NCBI GenBank assembly: GCA_021397835.1
Contig: JAJFZO010000863.1
Location: 2,852,001-2,916,000 of the forward strand
From: Moringa oleifera
Taxonomy: Eukaryota; Streptophyta; Magnoliopsida; Brassicales; Moringaceae
Reading direction: 5' to 3'
DNA length: 64,000 nt
In this document: one piece after another, positions 51,563-61,635 of the stretch
Position numbering within the stretch: position 1 is the first letter of the stretch
How the letters are laid out: each line of letters starts with the position of its first letter
The notes under the pieces: model-generated
What the model was told of the DNA's origin: nothing
Database searches by the model: none
What the model saw: only the letters and a program-made list of their open reading frames with translations
Translations under genes and position numbers: made by a program

Positions 51563-52519
51563 TCAGATTTCTGGGCAGATGTGAGTTTGGCTCCAGGTAG
51601 ATCCGCAGCCATAGCAAAATTCAAATCCACACCTGTAAACAACACAGTTGATACTGAGTTCCTCAAATATGAAACGATGAATCTTTCTTTGAAGGATTAA
51701 TGTTTGATGCTTTTGTTGTTGTATCAATCTTGATTACGTATATGAAACTAACCTGCAGGATATGTGCAAGCAACCGTCAACTTTTTCAACATAAAAGTTG
51801 CAGTTGGGGCATTTCCTCCAATTCTTCTTCTTAACAAGCGCCATCACCTTGATATCTTCTCCCACTCTTTGATTCCTAGGTAGGCTCTGAAACTCCTTAC
51901 AGTCAATCCCGGCATGCCAAGGAACTCTGCACTGAGCACAAAACAGCCTGTGACAATTTGGGCACTCAGATAGAGTTACAGGCTCACCTCCATCATCGAT
52001 TAACATAATCGAGCAGTCCTTAAAAGGGCAATAGACTTTCTGTGAATCGAGAATCACTGACTCACAAAGGGTCTTCTCCCACCTCTCCAACACTTGCTCA
52101 GGAACAATGGAGCGACAAACTTGTGGTTCCAAGACATGTTTGCATTTCACACCGGGGCACTTGATCATCCATTTGTTTTCCTTTATCTTTGTGGCAACAT
52201 ATTTAGCTATACAGTCGTGGCAAAATAAGTGGCTGCACTTGTTGCTTCTGAACATCTCTCCAGTTGGTATTGCATCCATGCAGATGAGACAGATGCTTTG
52301 AGAAAACTCGCGGGTTTGCTTCTGCTTTCCTTTGAGGGAACTTATTCTGGTTCCCTCTGGATCATTTGGCATTGTAGTCGACGGTATTAATGAGGCCATC
52401 AAAGCCTCTTGGAGCTGCATCTGTTCTGCATAATTCTCGTAACTTTCTTTCTCATCCACTGATGAGCCTAACAAATATTCCCCCAAAGCAAGAAGGTGGT
52501 TAGAGATTGAAGCTCCCAT
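51563..52519 (-). CDS. RBR-type E3 ubiquitin ligase, compact form (At3g14250-like)
   Basis: RING-between-RING ligase that takes ubiquitin from an E2 onto its own cysteine before transfer to a substrate. Two exons, 52519-51753 and 51632-51563, separated by a 120-bp intron, give 278 residues. RING1 starts at Cys77 (CLICMD, then CSHLFCHDCIAKY), the IBR spans about 164-207 (YCPFKDC, ECPNCHRLFCAQC), and RING2 runs from about 237 to 275 (RKCPNCNFYVEKVDGC). The expected catalytic cysteine is Cys250 in DGCLHI, the last codons of exon 1; exon 2 completes RING2 (CGFEFCYGCGSTWS). The protein ends at once after RING2, so there is no Ariadne domain; short plant RBRs of this sort exist. The start has a possible N-myristoylation signal (MGASIS). 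Substrate unknown. Confidence 0.92.
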
Positions 52520-52535
52520 TGTCTTTTCTCTTCTC

Positions 52536-52563
52536 TGCTTCTTCTTCTTCTTCTTCTTCTTCT
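52536..52563. repeat. (CTT)n run in the RBR 5' leader region
   Basis: About nine CTT units just upstream of the minus-strand RBR start, so a GAA repeat in the transcript leader. A TATA-like ATATATAT lies further up at about 52650-52657. Confidence 0.85.
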
Positions 52564-53734
52564 ACTCCTTTATTCTCATTTTTCTGCTAACGCAATCTAG
52601 GCCTAGATAGATTAGGACATTCTAAGGCTCCTGTTGGATCTTGACCAAATATATATCGCTGCTGACTCGTTCGATTACGTACCATCTGCTTCCCTTCACT
52701 GAGACTTGCATCATAATTTATAATTAATATTTGCTACACTTTCTCCAGGGACTTGTACTCCTCCAATGATGGTTCTTTGAATGAGTTTCAGGTTTCAGCA
52801 GGTTGCTTGCCGACTAACAATAGTTTCTTAAATTAACGCCAGTTAATTTTGTAATCCGGAAAGGTATAAAGTCAGCCCAAAATTCATTATCAAACTATTT
52901 AATATAATATGAAACTTGTCTGGCATTTACCATTTGTAATAAATTCTTTCAGGCCTTGGTTTGACCATTACATATTTCTCTTCTACAGTACTTTCATTGA
53001 AGCTTCTGTACTTGCAGGATGCTTCTTGGCTTTAGCCGATGATTGCTCGCATGTCTATTCAGATTCCATTAATTAGTCTGTTATTAGCATACTTTGAAAT
53101 CGATCTAATGGTTAATCCTAATCCGATTGCTGATTTTAGTATCGCTGTCTCTATATTTGAAAGTTTCTCTGACATTAATTTAATTTACCATTTTCCAATT
53201 AATTTTGTTAATCAATGACTGACTTCATCAACTAGGGTTTTAATTTATATATCCTTTTCCTAAGGTTGAGTGAAGCTTTCACGTTCATGTCTCACCGGCA
53301 ACTGCTGGTATTTGCTTGCGTATAATCTTTTGAGTCAGCTCGATGAAATCTAAACTTGCCGCGTTTGAATTTTCAAAAGCTTCTTCTGCCAAACCAGTTA
53401 TGTTTTTTCTCGCTTTTCATGAGGTTGATATCCTTAGTTGTTAAGCTTCCCCTCTTAATTAATTAGTGATTAGCATTAGCATTAGCATTTCTGGGCATTA
53501 AATTAAATTAAATTAATCTCTAAACTGTTAGTAACGATAGCTGGAGGGTAAAGATGCTGTCATGCTGCCAATAACAGCTGACGGTTGGATAAAGTTTCAT
53601 CCCAAAACATCTGACTTTGAAGAATTGTAAAGAATATGAAGGTTCAAAATAATTATTATAAGAAGAAATATTTTTAATTTGTGTTGATATTTTAAAATAT
53701 AATGTTAGATAAATAACTAAAAATAAAAAATATA
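52564..53734. other. RBR promoter side and intergenic DNA
   Basis: Balanced composition with no recognised gene. A small tandem TTAGCATTAGCATTAGCATT lies at about 53470-53490. Confidence 0.4.
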
Positions 53735-54160
53735 AATTTATTTATATTTTTTATATTTAAAAAGTAATGAATAATTTAAATTTAATTAAAATTTATTAAA
53801 AATTAAAATATTTAAATTAAATACATTTTATAATAAATTTTGATTTAAAGTTTCTCATAGATATAAAAAATTCAAAAAATTGTTATAAAATTTTTTAAAA
53901 ATTTTTAAATATTAAATATATATATAAATTTACAAGATCAAAATGTTAACAAATTTATTAAAAAATAAATTTTGCATCTAAAGTTGTTCAAATTTGAAAG
54001 ACGAATACTAAATGGAATGAAAAATTTATTTAAATAATTTTTAAAAGTATTTTAACAAAAAATTATTTTTAATTTTTTATAATCATTTGAGATTAGATTC
54101 AATTTGAACCAAATAGATAGATTAATATTCGATTTGTTATTTTTTGATATGAGGGTTTGA
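53735..54160. repeat. AT-rich inverted-repeat family, copy D
   Basis: Shares with the other copies TTGTTCAAATTTGAAAGACG, AATGGAATGAAAAATTTATT and TTTTTATAATCATTTGAG, then GATTTGTTATTTTTTGATAT at the right end. Left boundary unclear. Confidence 0.45.
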
Positions 54161-56445
54161 TTGATAATATAGGATAAATATTAAGATTTTGTATGACCTT
54201 TAGTCATAAATAAAATATTTTATTATTATTTAATTAATAATTTAATAATATAATAATTTATAAAAATAACATTTTCATGATAAAATTAATTTAGACTTAA
54301 TTATAAAAAAATTTATAAAGGAGCATGATTAATTATGATATTGTATAAATATTCTTGGTAAGTGTGATATATAACTTTAAAATATATTTTCAATTTTCAA
54401 ACAAATCTTGGATTTTAAAGAAATATTTACATAAACCTAAACTATAAATTTTTTCTAAATTGAATCTTAATTCGCTCTTAATTGTGTTAAAGTGCAAAAT
54501 TAGGGCGGGGATATTGCTCTCATTCACACTTCATTCCTCCATTTTCAACGATAATATCTATTCAGAAACAAAATTTTGTGACGTTAGAGATGCCTTAAAA
54601 TGGAAGTTATTTTAATTATTAAAATTTGTATTAAAATAAAAATAAAATTTATAAAACAAAGTAATTTGCACCTTAACTTGATCAACTGTGATTAGTGGAA
54701 CTACTATTGCTAGTTGCCCCAGTCTTCTTATGCTCAATACCTACAAATTTATACATGATATAACTTTTATGAAAAAAATATATTTAATTGAATACATTTG
54801 GATTGTCTATAATAACTCTATACACTATGAATTTAGACATGTTGTAGAGGAAACAACAAGAAACCAATGGTGCCATATTTGTAACATATACATAATTTGT
54901 AATTGTAATCAACCTTGTGATTTTCAAGACTTGGCAACAAAGTAGAAACCATTAGCTAATGAAGGGGCAACAACAATAGCTAATGTAATCACTGTTACGC
55001 TAGCCATATGCTTTGGTAAGAGAATCAATTGAATTGCATATATAGTACAATAAATTTAATTACAAAGCCTGTCAACCAGTCACAAGTTTTCTTACATAAC
55101 ATACATATGAAAAATGAGGAAAAATAATTAAAAATGACATCTTTAGTTACTTTTTAATGAAAACAAACAATATGTAAATAGTCTTCATTTACGAATAAAT
55201 ATATGTGATGTTAGCATTCCATTACTTTGTTTAGAGGTGACATGAAGCATATTCTATTATGTTTTGATAACCTACCTTTTTATTTGATAAGGGAATTAGA
55301 ATAAAGAGTTATAGATAAAGAGAGAGCAACACAGTTATCATCTAAAAGTTGACAATGAATTTATATGCAAGCATAAAAGCCACTATCCACCACAATCAAA
55401 TAGTAAGAATCTCATCCAGCCCCTATTGCATATAACATTATTGCTATTTTTTTTGAAGATTTCTCCATAATTATGATTATCTACAACAATTTAAGTAATA
55501 GTAAAAGCCAGTAAAAAGTAAAAGTTGTCTTATCATTTTGTCTTATTATTTTTTATCTTTTATATTTTGTGTGGACTATAAGATAGTTGAATAACAACAA
55601 AGTAACAATAAATTAAATGAGAAAGACATTAAGTTACATACCCTGAAAGTAACTATTTCACAACATAGTCCATCCACCACGTACCTTATAATTTTTTTGT
55701 CGTTATATGTATCCTTATCATAGGATTTTAAAATAAAAATATATAAAAAAGACATAATTAATTTGATATCATTTATAAAAGATAATAAAAAAACTTTGTG
55801 TCTCACTTGATATACAAATAAATATTAGTTTTTTTATCTTCTTTTTTATCAAGCATACTATTGTAATCATTGAACCAAACGAAGCAATAAAATGGACAAT
55901 AAAAGACATCTTCATTAAATTTGACTCTAACGTTATTTCACACATTAATTATTAATGGGTAAATAATTTTTGCTAATTCCTTCGAAGCTTGCTTAGAAAT
56001 GGATCTAACTTCTTTACTTATTCTATTTTTCTTTGTCTTCACATATAAGTCACTAAGAACAAATGACTTTGATAATATGACATATAGATAAATCAGTTAA
56101 TCTAATAAAAATTAAAAAATATTTTTAAAAATTTTTAAATGTGCATGATATATCTTGATGTGGATTTTTTAGTAAAGTGCAATCTGTATTGATATCTTTT
56201 AATCTTAATATTCAAAATGTAAAATGACAAGGTTACAATAATGAATCTAACTTGAAAAGGTAAACATTAAAGTGCACAAAAAAAAAAAAACTTGAAATAA
56301 ATTCTAGAGCGTTATATGTTCCATGTGTTTCTCATTCTCTACACTTTTGTACTGAAGCAATATCGTTTTTTAGAGTTATTCAACACATATATTCATTGTT
56401 TAATTAGTAACTCTATAAAATGATTAAAAATTTTATAAGATTATA
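54161..56445. other. Gene-free AT-rich stretch before the transposase remnant
   Basis: No gene recognised. The open frame at 54688-54945 is AT-rich and matches no family known to me. Some of this may be the body of the transposon whose coding remnant follows, but I found no terminal repeats. Confidence 0.35.
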
Positions 56446-56865
56446 GGGAAAATGAATTTGCTTTTGCCATAGTTAATGCTATAAGTCTTGCATTGGAAAT
56501 GAACATTGAACTTTTTTTAAAAAAAATGATAAATTCGAAGAAAAAAATAATTTATGAGAATGCAACACGAAGATAATACTTAATTTGTTAAAAATTCTTT
56601 TAGAATTGATTATTTTATTACTGCAGTAAATGTTGCTACTGGTACCCTAAAAAGTAGATTTGAACAATTGCAAGTATTTGATATTATTTTTAATTTGTTG
56701 TTTGATTCCAATAAGTTAAATTCTTAATATGATAAGAAATTGAAAGAATATTGTATTAATCTTGAAAATCCTTTAAAACATGATAACTCTTTAGATATTG
56801 ATTCAAATAATTTATTTTTGAACTAAAAATGTTATTACAAGCGATTTTTCTAGTAAAAAAAGAAA
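56446..56865 (+). pseudogene. Decayed hAT-superfamily transposase fragment (TTF/MYM-type zinc finger with HAT dimerisation class)
   Basis: Reading across at least one frameshift and an in-frame stop, the plus strand gives phrases typical of the middle of plant hAT transposases of the DUF4371/TTF-zinc-finger class: AFAIVNAISLALEMNIE, then SFRIDYFITAVNVATGTLKS, RFEQLQVFDIIFNLLFDSNK, a stop where the family continues, then LKEYCINLENPLKHDNSLDI. The N-terminal zinc finger and the C-terminal HAT dimerisation end are not seen. It is dead and cannot encode an active enzyme. Composition is as AT-rich as its surroundings, so it is old. Recognised from the order of conserved phrases; a protein search would settle it. 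Confidence 0.65.
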
Positions 56866-58580
56866 GGTAACAATTGAAATCTTAAACGATACTTGTAACT
56901 GTAATCTTAATTAATTATATTAAAAAATCTTATTTACAATCAATTATATCATAAAAAATATTAAATGAATTACCAATCTTATATATTAAAAAAATATTGT
57001 AACAAATTGATTATAAAAATATTACTAATACATTTGCTTTTCAAAATATTAAAAAAATCATTTTAAGTAATTTTATTTTTATTGATCATAATTTATTTTT
57101 TATATGCTATTACAAATTTAAATAAAAAAACTAATTTTTTTTTTTCATTTTGAACTTTTAAAATATCGAGACCCACCTTGTAAGATACTCTTTGGAGTCA
57201 TTTTACCAAAGAAAAAAAATGCTCAAAACTCTAGATATGTTTATATATTTGATTAACGAATTTAAAATTATGAACTTCTAAAAAATCTTAAAAAATGAAT
57301 TTGGTACATTAACTCAGATTTGTAAAATTGAACTTATTGGTACTGCTTTTTCTCCTTCCTTTCTCTATGGTGAATGTATTTATTGCTGATTGTGAATCCA
57401 AAAGAACAAGTAGAAAGAAACAGGTGACAGATGCCCACATGCAACTGTGTTGCACAACCGCCCATGATTACCTTATTAATACACAGAATTCCAAAGCAGA
57501 ATCATCAGACCAAAACCCAAACCCCAATAGGAACACCCATCTTCTTCATTTGATCCCAAGCTTCAAGATTTTTGAATTCTGTATTTTCAAATCTCAATAC
57601 GTCATCTTCAATGAGTCAATAATATTTTTGTTTTCAGAAAATATTATCAAAATGACAATCGAGAATCAGTTCATTTGCTATTTATTCTTGTCATCAGATT
57701 CATCATTCCACAAAGAAAGCTCATGGGTTGTCCTTATCTCTCCAGGGGCCTACCCATGGCAGATTGCTTGTCTTCTTCTCCAAACGGAACAGACACTTTT
57801 AGGACTACCTGATCGGCATAACCAGCTTTTACCAGATGAATCCTATAGGTTCAGAAATGATAGTTACAGATAAGATTGCCAAGCAGGCTCATATCATATA
57901 AATGCTTATATGATATAAATCTTTGATGAATTCAGTACCCAGTAACTGGATTTTGATTTTGATACCAATTTCATAAGAAGTAGTTAACTTATTATAAACC
58001 TGTATTGTTAACTATGAGATGACCTGCAGATTGATGAAGCTAAGCACAAAAAACATCGAGGAAAAGATCTCCCTTGCATATCTGTATTAAAAATGGCATT
58101 GGATGAAGATACCCATGAGAAAATAACCCAAAATTTCTCTCCAGGAACACTTCCAGGATCTCAATTTTTTTTAAGGCTTTAACCAAGCAGATGGTGCATG
58201 CACTTGGCAGTGCCGAAATCAGCTCAGGGACAATTAATTGTGTCTAAATCAATGCATTGATGATGAGAGGAAACTAAAATATCTTGTGGGTAGCCAAAGC
58301 AATGGCACTCTGTCACCTGTATTGGCTCTTACAATAACTGACAGCCAAACAGATAGTGATAGCAAAAGAAAGAATAAGATATACTTATCAAGTATCAATT
58401 TATAAGAGGAATTTAAAAAAAAAAAAAAAGCTAGTGCTTCTAACATTATCTCTATACTTTGTTGCTAAGTATCAGTATCTGAGCTTCCACTTTTTCGGTG
58501 AAATTTATATGATATGTGTCTCTTAATTCCTAACCCAGAAGCTGAAAAGAAAAGAAAAATGAAGGGTTTGAATCTTCGAG
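56866..58580. other. Unassigned stretch downstream of the FLZ gene
   Basis: From about 57320 to 58250 composition is more balanced than around it. An open plus-strand frame runs from an ATG at 57367 to a stop at 57873 (168 codons) without family resemblance; another open segment, 58027-58182, follows a possible acceptor (CCTGCAG). The FLZ 3' UTR occupies part of the end. A hypothetical gene or non-coding transcript is possible. Confidence 0.3.
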
Positions 58581-59227
58581 CTACGAGAGTATTGTCCAGT
58601 GATTGGCGTGAGTGGGCGGTTTGCGTTGCCGGCGGAGATCCTCCAAGAGTCTGCGAGTCTCACAGCGACCGGCAGCGCTACTACAGTGCCGATAAGAAGC
58701 TACTCTTTGCTTGGTAGAGATCTCTAGTTCCTTCATTTCATCCAGAACTATTTGCCTGTTCCGGCACTCTATGCTGCAAAATCCTTGATCACCCCTGGAT
58801 TCACATACACATACAATTTTCATCTTTAATTCGTGCTTCAAATATCAACCCAAATACAAATTCAAGCAAGAAAGAAAGAGAAATTGACGCGGGTGCTCTA
58901 TTTGGCTCAACAAGATCCGCAAAATAAGCTCTACGCAGTTTGAAAGAACTGGTGTCGTTACCTGTACATGTAGACATCTTTGTCGAGGCTCAACTTCTTG
59001 AAGCATAGATGACAAGTTTTGAGATAGCAGAAATTAGTAGAAGGCGAAGTGTGTCGCTTAGGTTTCATAGCAGATTTAACCACAACGTTAGATTTTCCAT
59101 GTGAAATATGTACCAAAATCTGTAATCCAACATCCACTGAACCTGCATGGCCTGGAGAGAAGGATCTGTTCTTCCTCTCCTTGCCTTCTTCCTCCAACTT
59201 GAAAGGGATTCTGAATCTTTGAAGCAT
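58581..59227 (-). CDS. FCS-like zinc finger (FLZ, formerly DUF581) protein
   Basis: Plant-specific adaptor; FLZ proteins bind the SnRK1 energy-sensing kinase through their zinc finger. Two exons, 59227-58962 and 58794-58581, join in phase to 159 residues. The FLZ domain covers about 66-112: FCYLKTCHLCFKKLSLDKDV, then GFCSIECRNRQI and LDEMKELE, with zinc ligands Cys72, Cys75, Cys95 and Cys99 and the name-giving FCS at 94-96. The intron splits the finger between the two cysteine pairs, the usual place for the family. The basic C-terminal tail (RRLLEDLRRQRK) has no known domain. A TTAAATAC TATA-like run lies at about 59317-59324 on the minus strand. Which FLZ member it is cannot be decided here. 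Confidence 0.93.
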
Positions 59228-59250
59228 TGTTATAGGTAGATAGATAGCCA

Positions 59251-59272
59251 GAGAGAGAGAGAGAGAGAGAGA
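59251..59272. repeat. (GA)n microsatellite in the FLZ 5' leader
   Basis: About 11 GA units immediately before the FLZ start, read as a CT-rich leader in the transcript. CT-rich leaders are common in plant genes. Confidence 0.9.
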
Positions 59273-59329
59273 AGAAACTTTTGGGGAGAGGAAGCAAAGA
59301 GAGAAGGAGTGAAGGGTATTTAACAGCAG

Positions 59330-61224
59330 ACTGAGCTCTTTCCACAGGGCGAGTCCTGTGAATTATTTTCACAGGTGAAATGTGATTAAAGCAACACGTT
59401 TTGCTATTAATTTAACGTTATTTTTGTTTTCTTTTTTTAAAATATAAGAACACGTGCTGCAAATTACTCGCAGTATTAAAATATTACTGTGGGTCGGTTA
59501 CTCACTTACTCTGCTTTATGGTTCATAAATAATTTTATTAAATTACTGAATAGTTTGGGACATTGAAAGCTACTGTGGCCATGAGGGTTTGTCTTGGCCC
59601 ACCATTAGAGGCACTTTTGGACCTTTTTGATCCCTCATATCAGAAACGTGATGAATTCTTGAAGGGGCATGTGGGTCCTCGTTGATCTTAATTACAGTCA
59701 TCTTGACTAACAGTTCCATCTACCAAATCTTACCATTATTTAAGACTAATCTCTTCTCTTTTAGTACACTTGAATGCCACTTATGGGAACGGGCGGTGTG
59801 TGTGTGTGTGTGGATTTGTTGTCAAACATGTACATTTTACATAACATTAATCAAAGCTAACATTTTTGTGTTTTAATAATTTCAAAACTTTGTATTAAAA
59901 ATCTATGTATTAAATAATTTTGCCTAACTTGCAAATGAGTTAGAAATTAATAAATGAATAACATGTTATAGATATGACGGTTTGATTTCAAGATGAATTT
60001 TTAATTTTTTTACACATTTGAGAGGCCTACTTTAGAGTGAGTTCCTCAATAAAAAAAATTTGGAATCTTCAAATTATTCATAAAAGAAGAAAAGAATCAC
60101 ATTATGGGTATCTTATAAAGTCCTTAGTTAACTAAAAGTAAAATGCATTAACGAATGTTTGGTAGTAAATAAAAATTAGAATTTTGACAATCTAACTATT
60201 ACTCTCTGTTGTATGGTTCGCGAAAATATAATTGTTTTAATGTTATTTTATATAAAATTATTTTTAAATTAATTATAAAAAGATTAATATTTTATTTATT
60301 TTTTAAATTAAAATTTCAAATATATATACCTATTTGAAACTGATTTTTTTTTTAATTTTTATTGTGGATTTTTGTTTATAATTTTTGTTAATATTAACGG
60401 TTTTGCATATATATGATATATGCATATGATTTTTATTTATATAATTATTACAATACCTATTTAAAAATGTTATCAAGAGAAATAAAATATTTTTTATTTT
60501 TTATTTTTTTATAATATTTTAAATATTATTACTAAATTTGATATAAAAATAATATTTTATTTATTTTGACAATATCCTGAAGAAATATTGAGATAATTGT
60601 ATAAGTATAAGTCACATGCACATCATGAGTGTGTACAAAATTGTTAATATTAACAAAAAGTATAGATGAAAGTCTCATATTAAGAATTTAATAAAAATAT
60701 AAGTCTTAAATAGATGTAATTTTTTTATCAGATTTGAGACAGTAAGCAAAATACATGTCTCTTAATGTAATTAATTTTTATTTTTTATATTTATTTTATT
60801 AAAAATTTTAATTTTTAATTTTTTCAAAATCAGAAATAATAATTGTAAAATGAATCTTATTTCATAATAAATTAAAAATAGTTACAACTATTTCATCTTC
60901 AATACGTTTTAAAAAAAAATTATTAAATTAACAGCCTTATAAATTATTTTTTCTATCTCAATAAAAAATATTTATAATAAAAGTAAATACAGAATATTAA
61001 TTAATAATTATATTTTTATATTAAATTATTATTATTAAAATATTGATTAATATTGACATTGTTTTTTTATAATATTAGGTCAATAGTTATTAAAATAGTA
61101 TTGAATTAATATTATTTTATAATAAATTATAATTATAAAATACTTAATAATTAATATTATTTGAATGATAAATTTTAAGATAAAGATTATATAAAATTAT
61201 GATGTTTAGACCATATTATAAATC
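59330..61224. other. Gene-free AT-rich stretch
   Basis: No gene recognised. A short GT run lies at about 59797-59811. The rest is AT-rich and repeat-like without clear ends. Confidence 0.4.
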
Positions 61225-61635
61225 ATTTTTTTAATCTTGACCTAAGAATTTAATATAAATTAAATCTTATCTAAATAGTTAAAATTAAAGATATTTAAAT
61301 TAGAGATCTTATATAATGAATTTTAACTTGAACTTCTTTATAAATTTAAATAAATATCTAAACTATCGTTATAAAAAAATTTAAAATTTTTTGAGAATTA
61401 AAAATATATTTTATAAAATTTTAAAAAATTCAAAAAAATTATATTTTTAGTCAAAATTGTTCAAATTTGAGAGAAAAGCCCAAAATAATATGAAAAATTT
61501 ATGAGTTATTTTTGAAATATTTTAATAATAAAAATATTTTTAATTTTTTATAATCATTTGAGTTAAGATTCAACTTAGATCAAATTAGTAAATTAAAATT
61601 TGATTTATCATATTTTTAATATGAAAGTTTAATAG
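61225..61635. repeat. AT-rich inverted-repeat family, copy E
   Basis: Contains GATCTTATATAATGAATTTT, TTGTTCAAATTTGAGAGAAA and TTTTTATAATCATTTGAGTT, and ends with AAATTAAAATTTGATTTATC, closely following copies A and C. Left arm more decayed. Confidence 0.5.
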
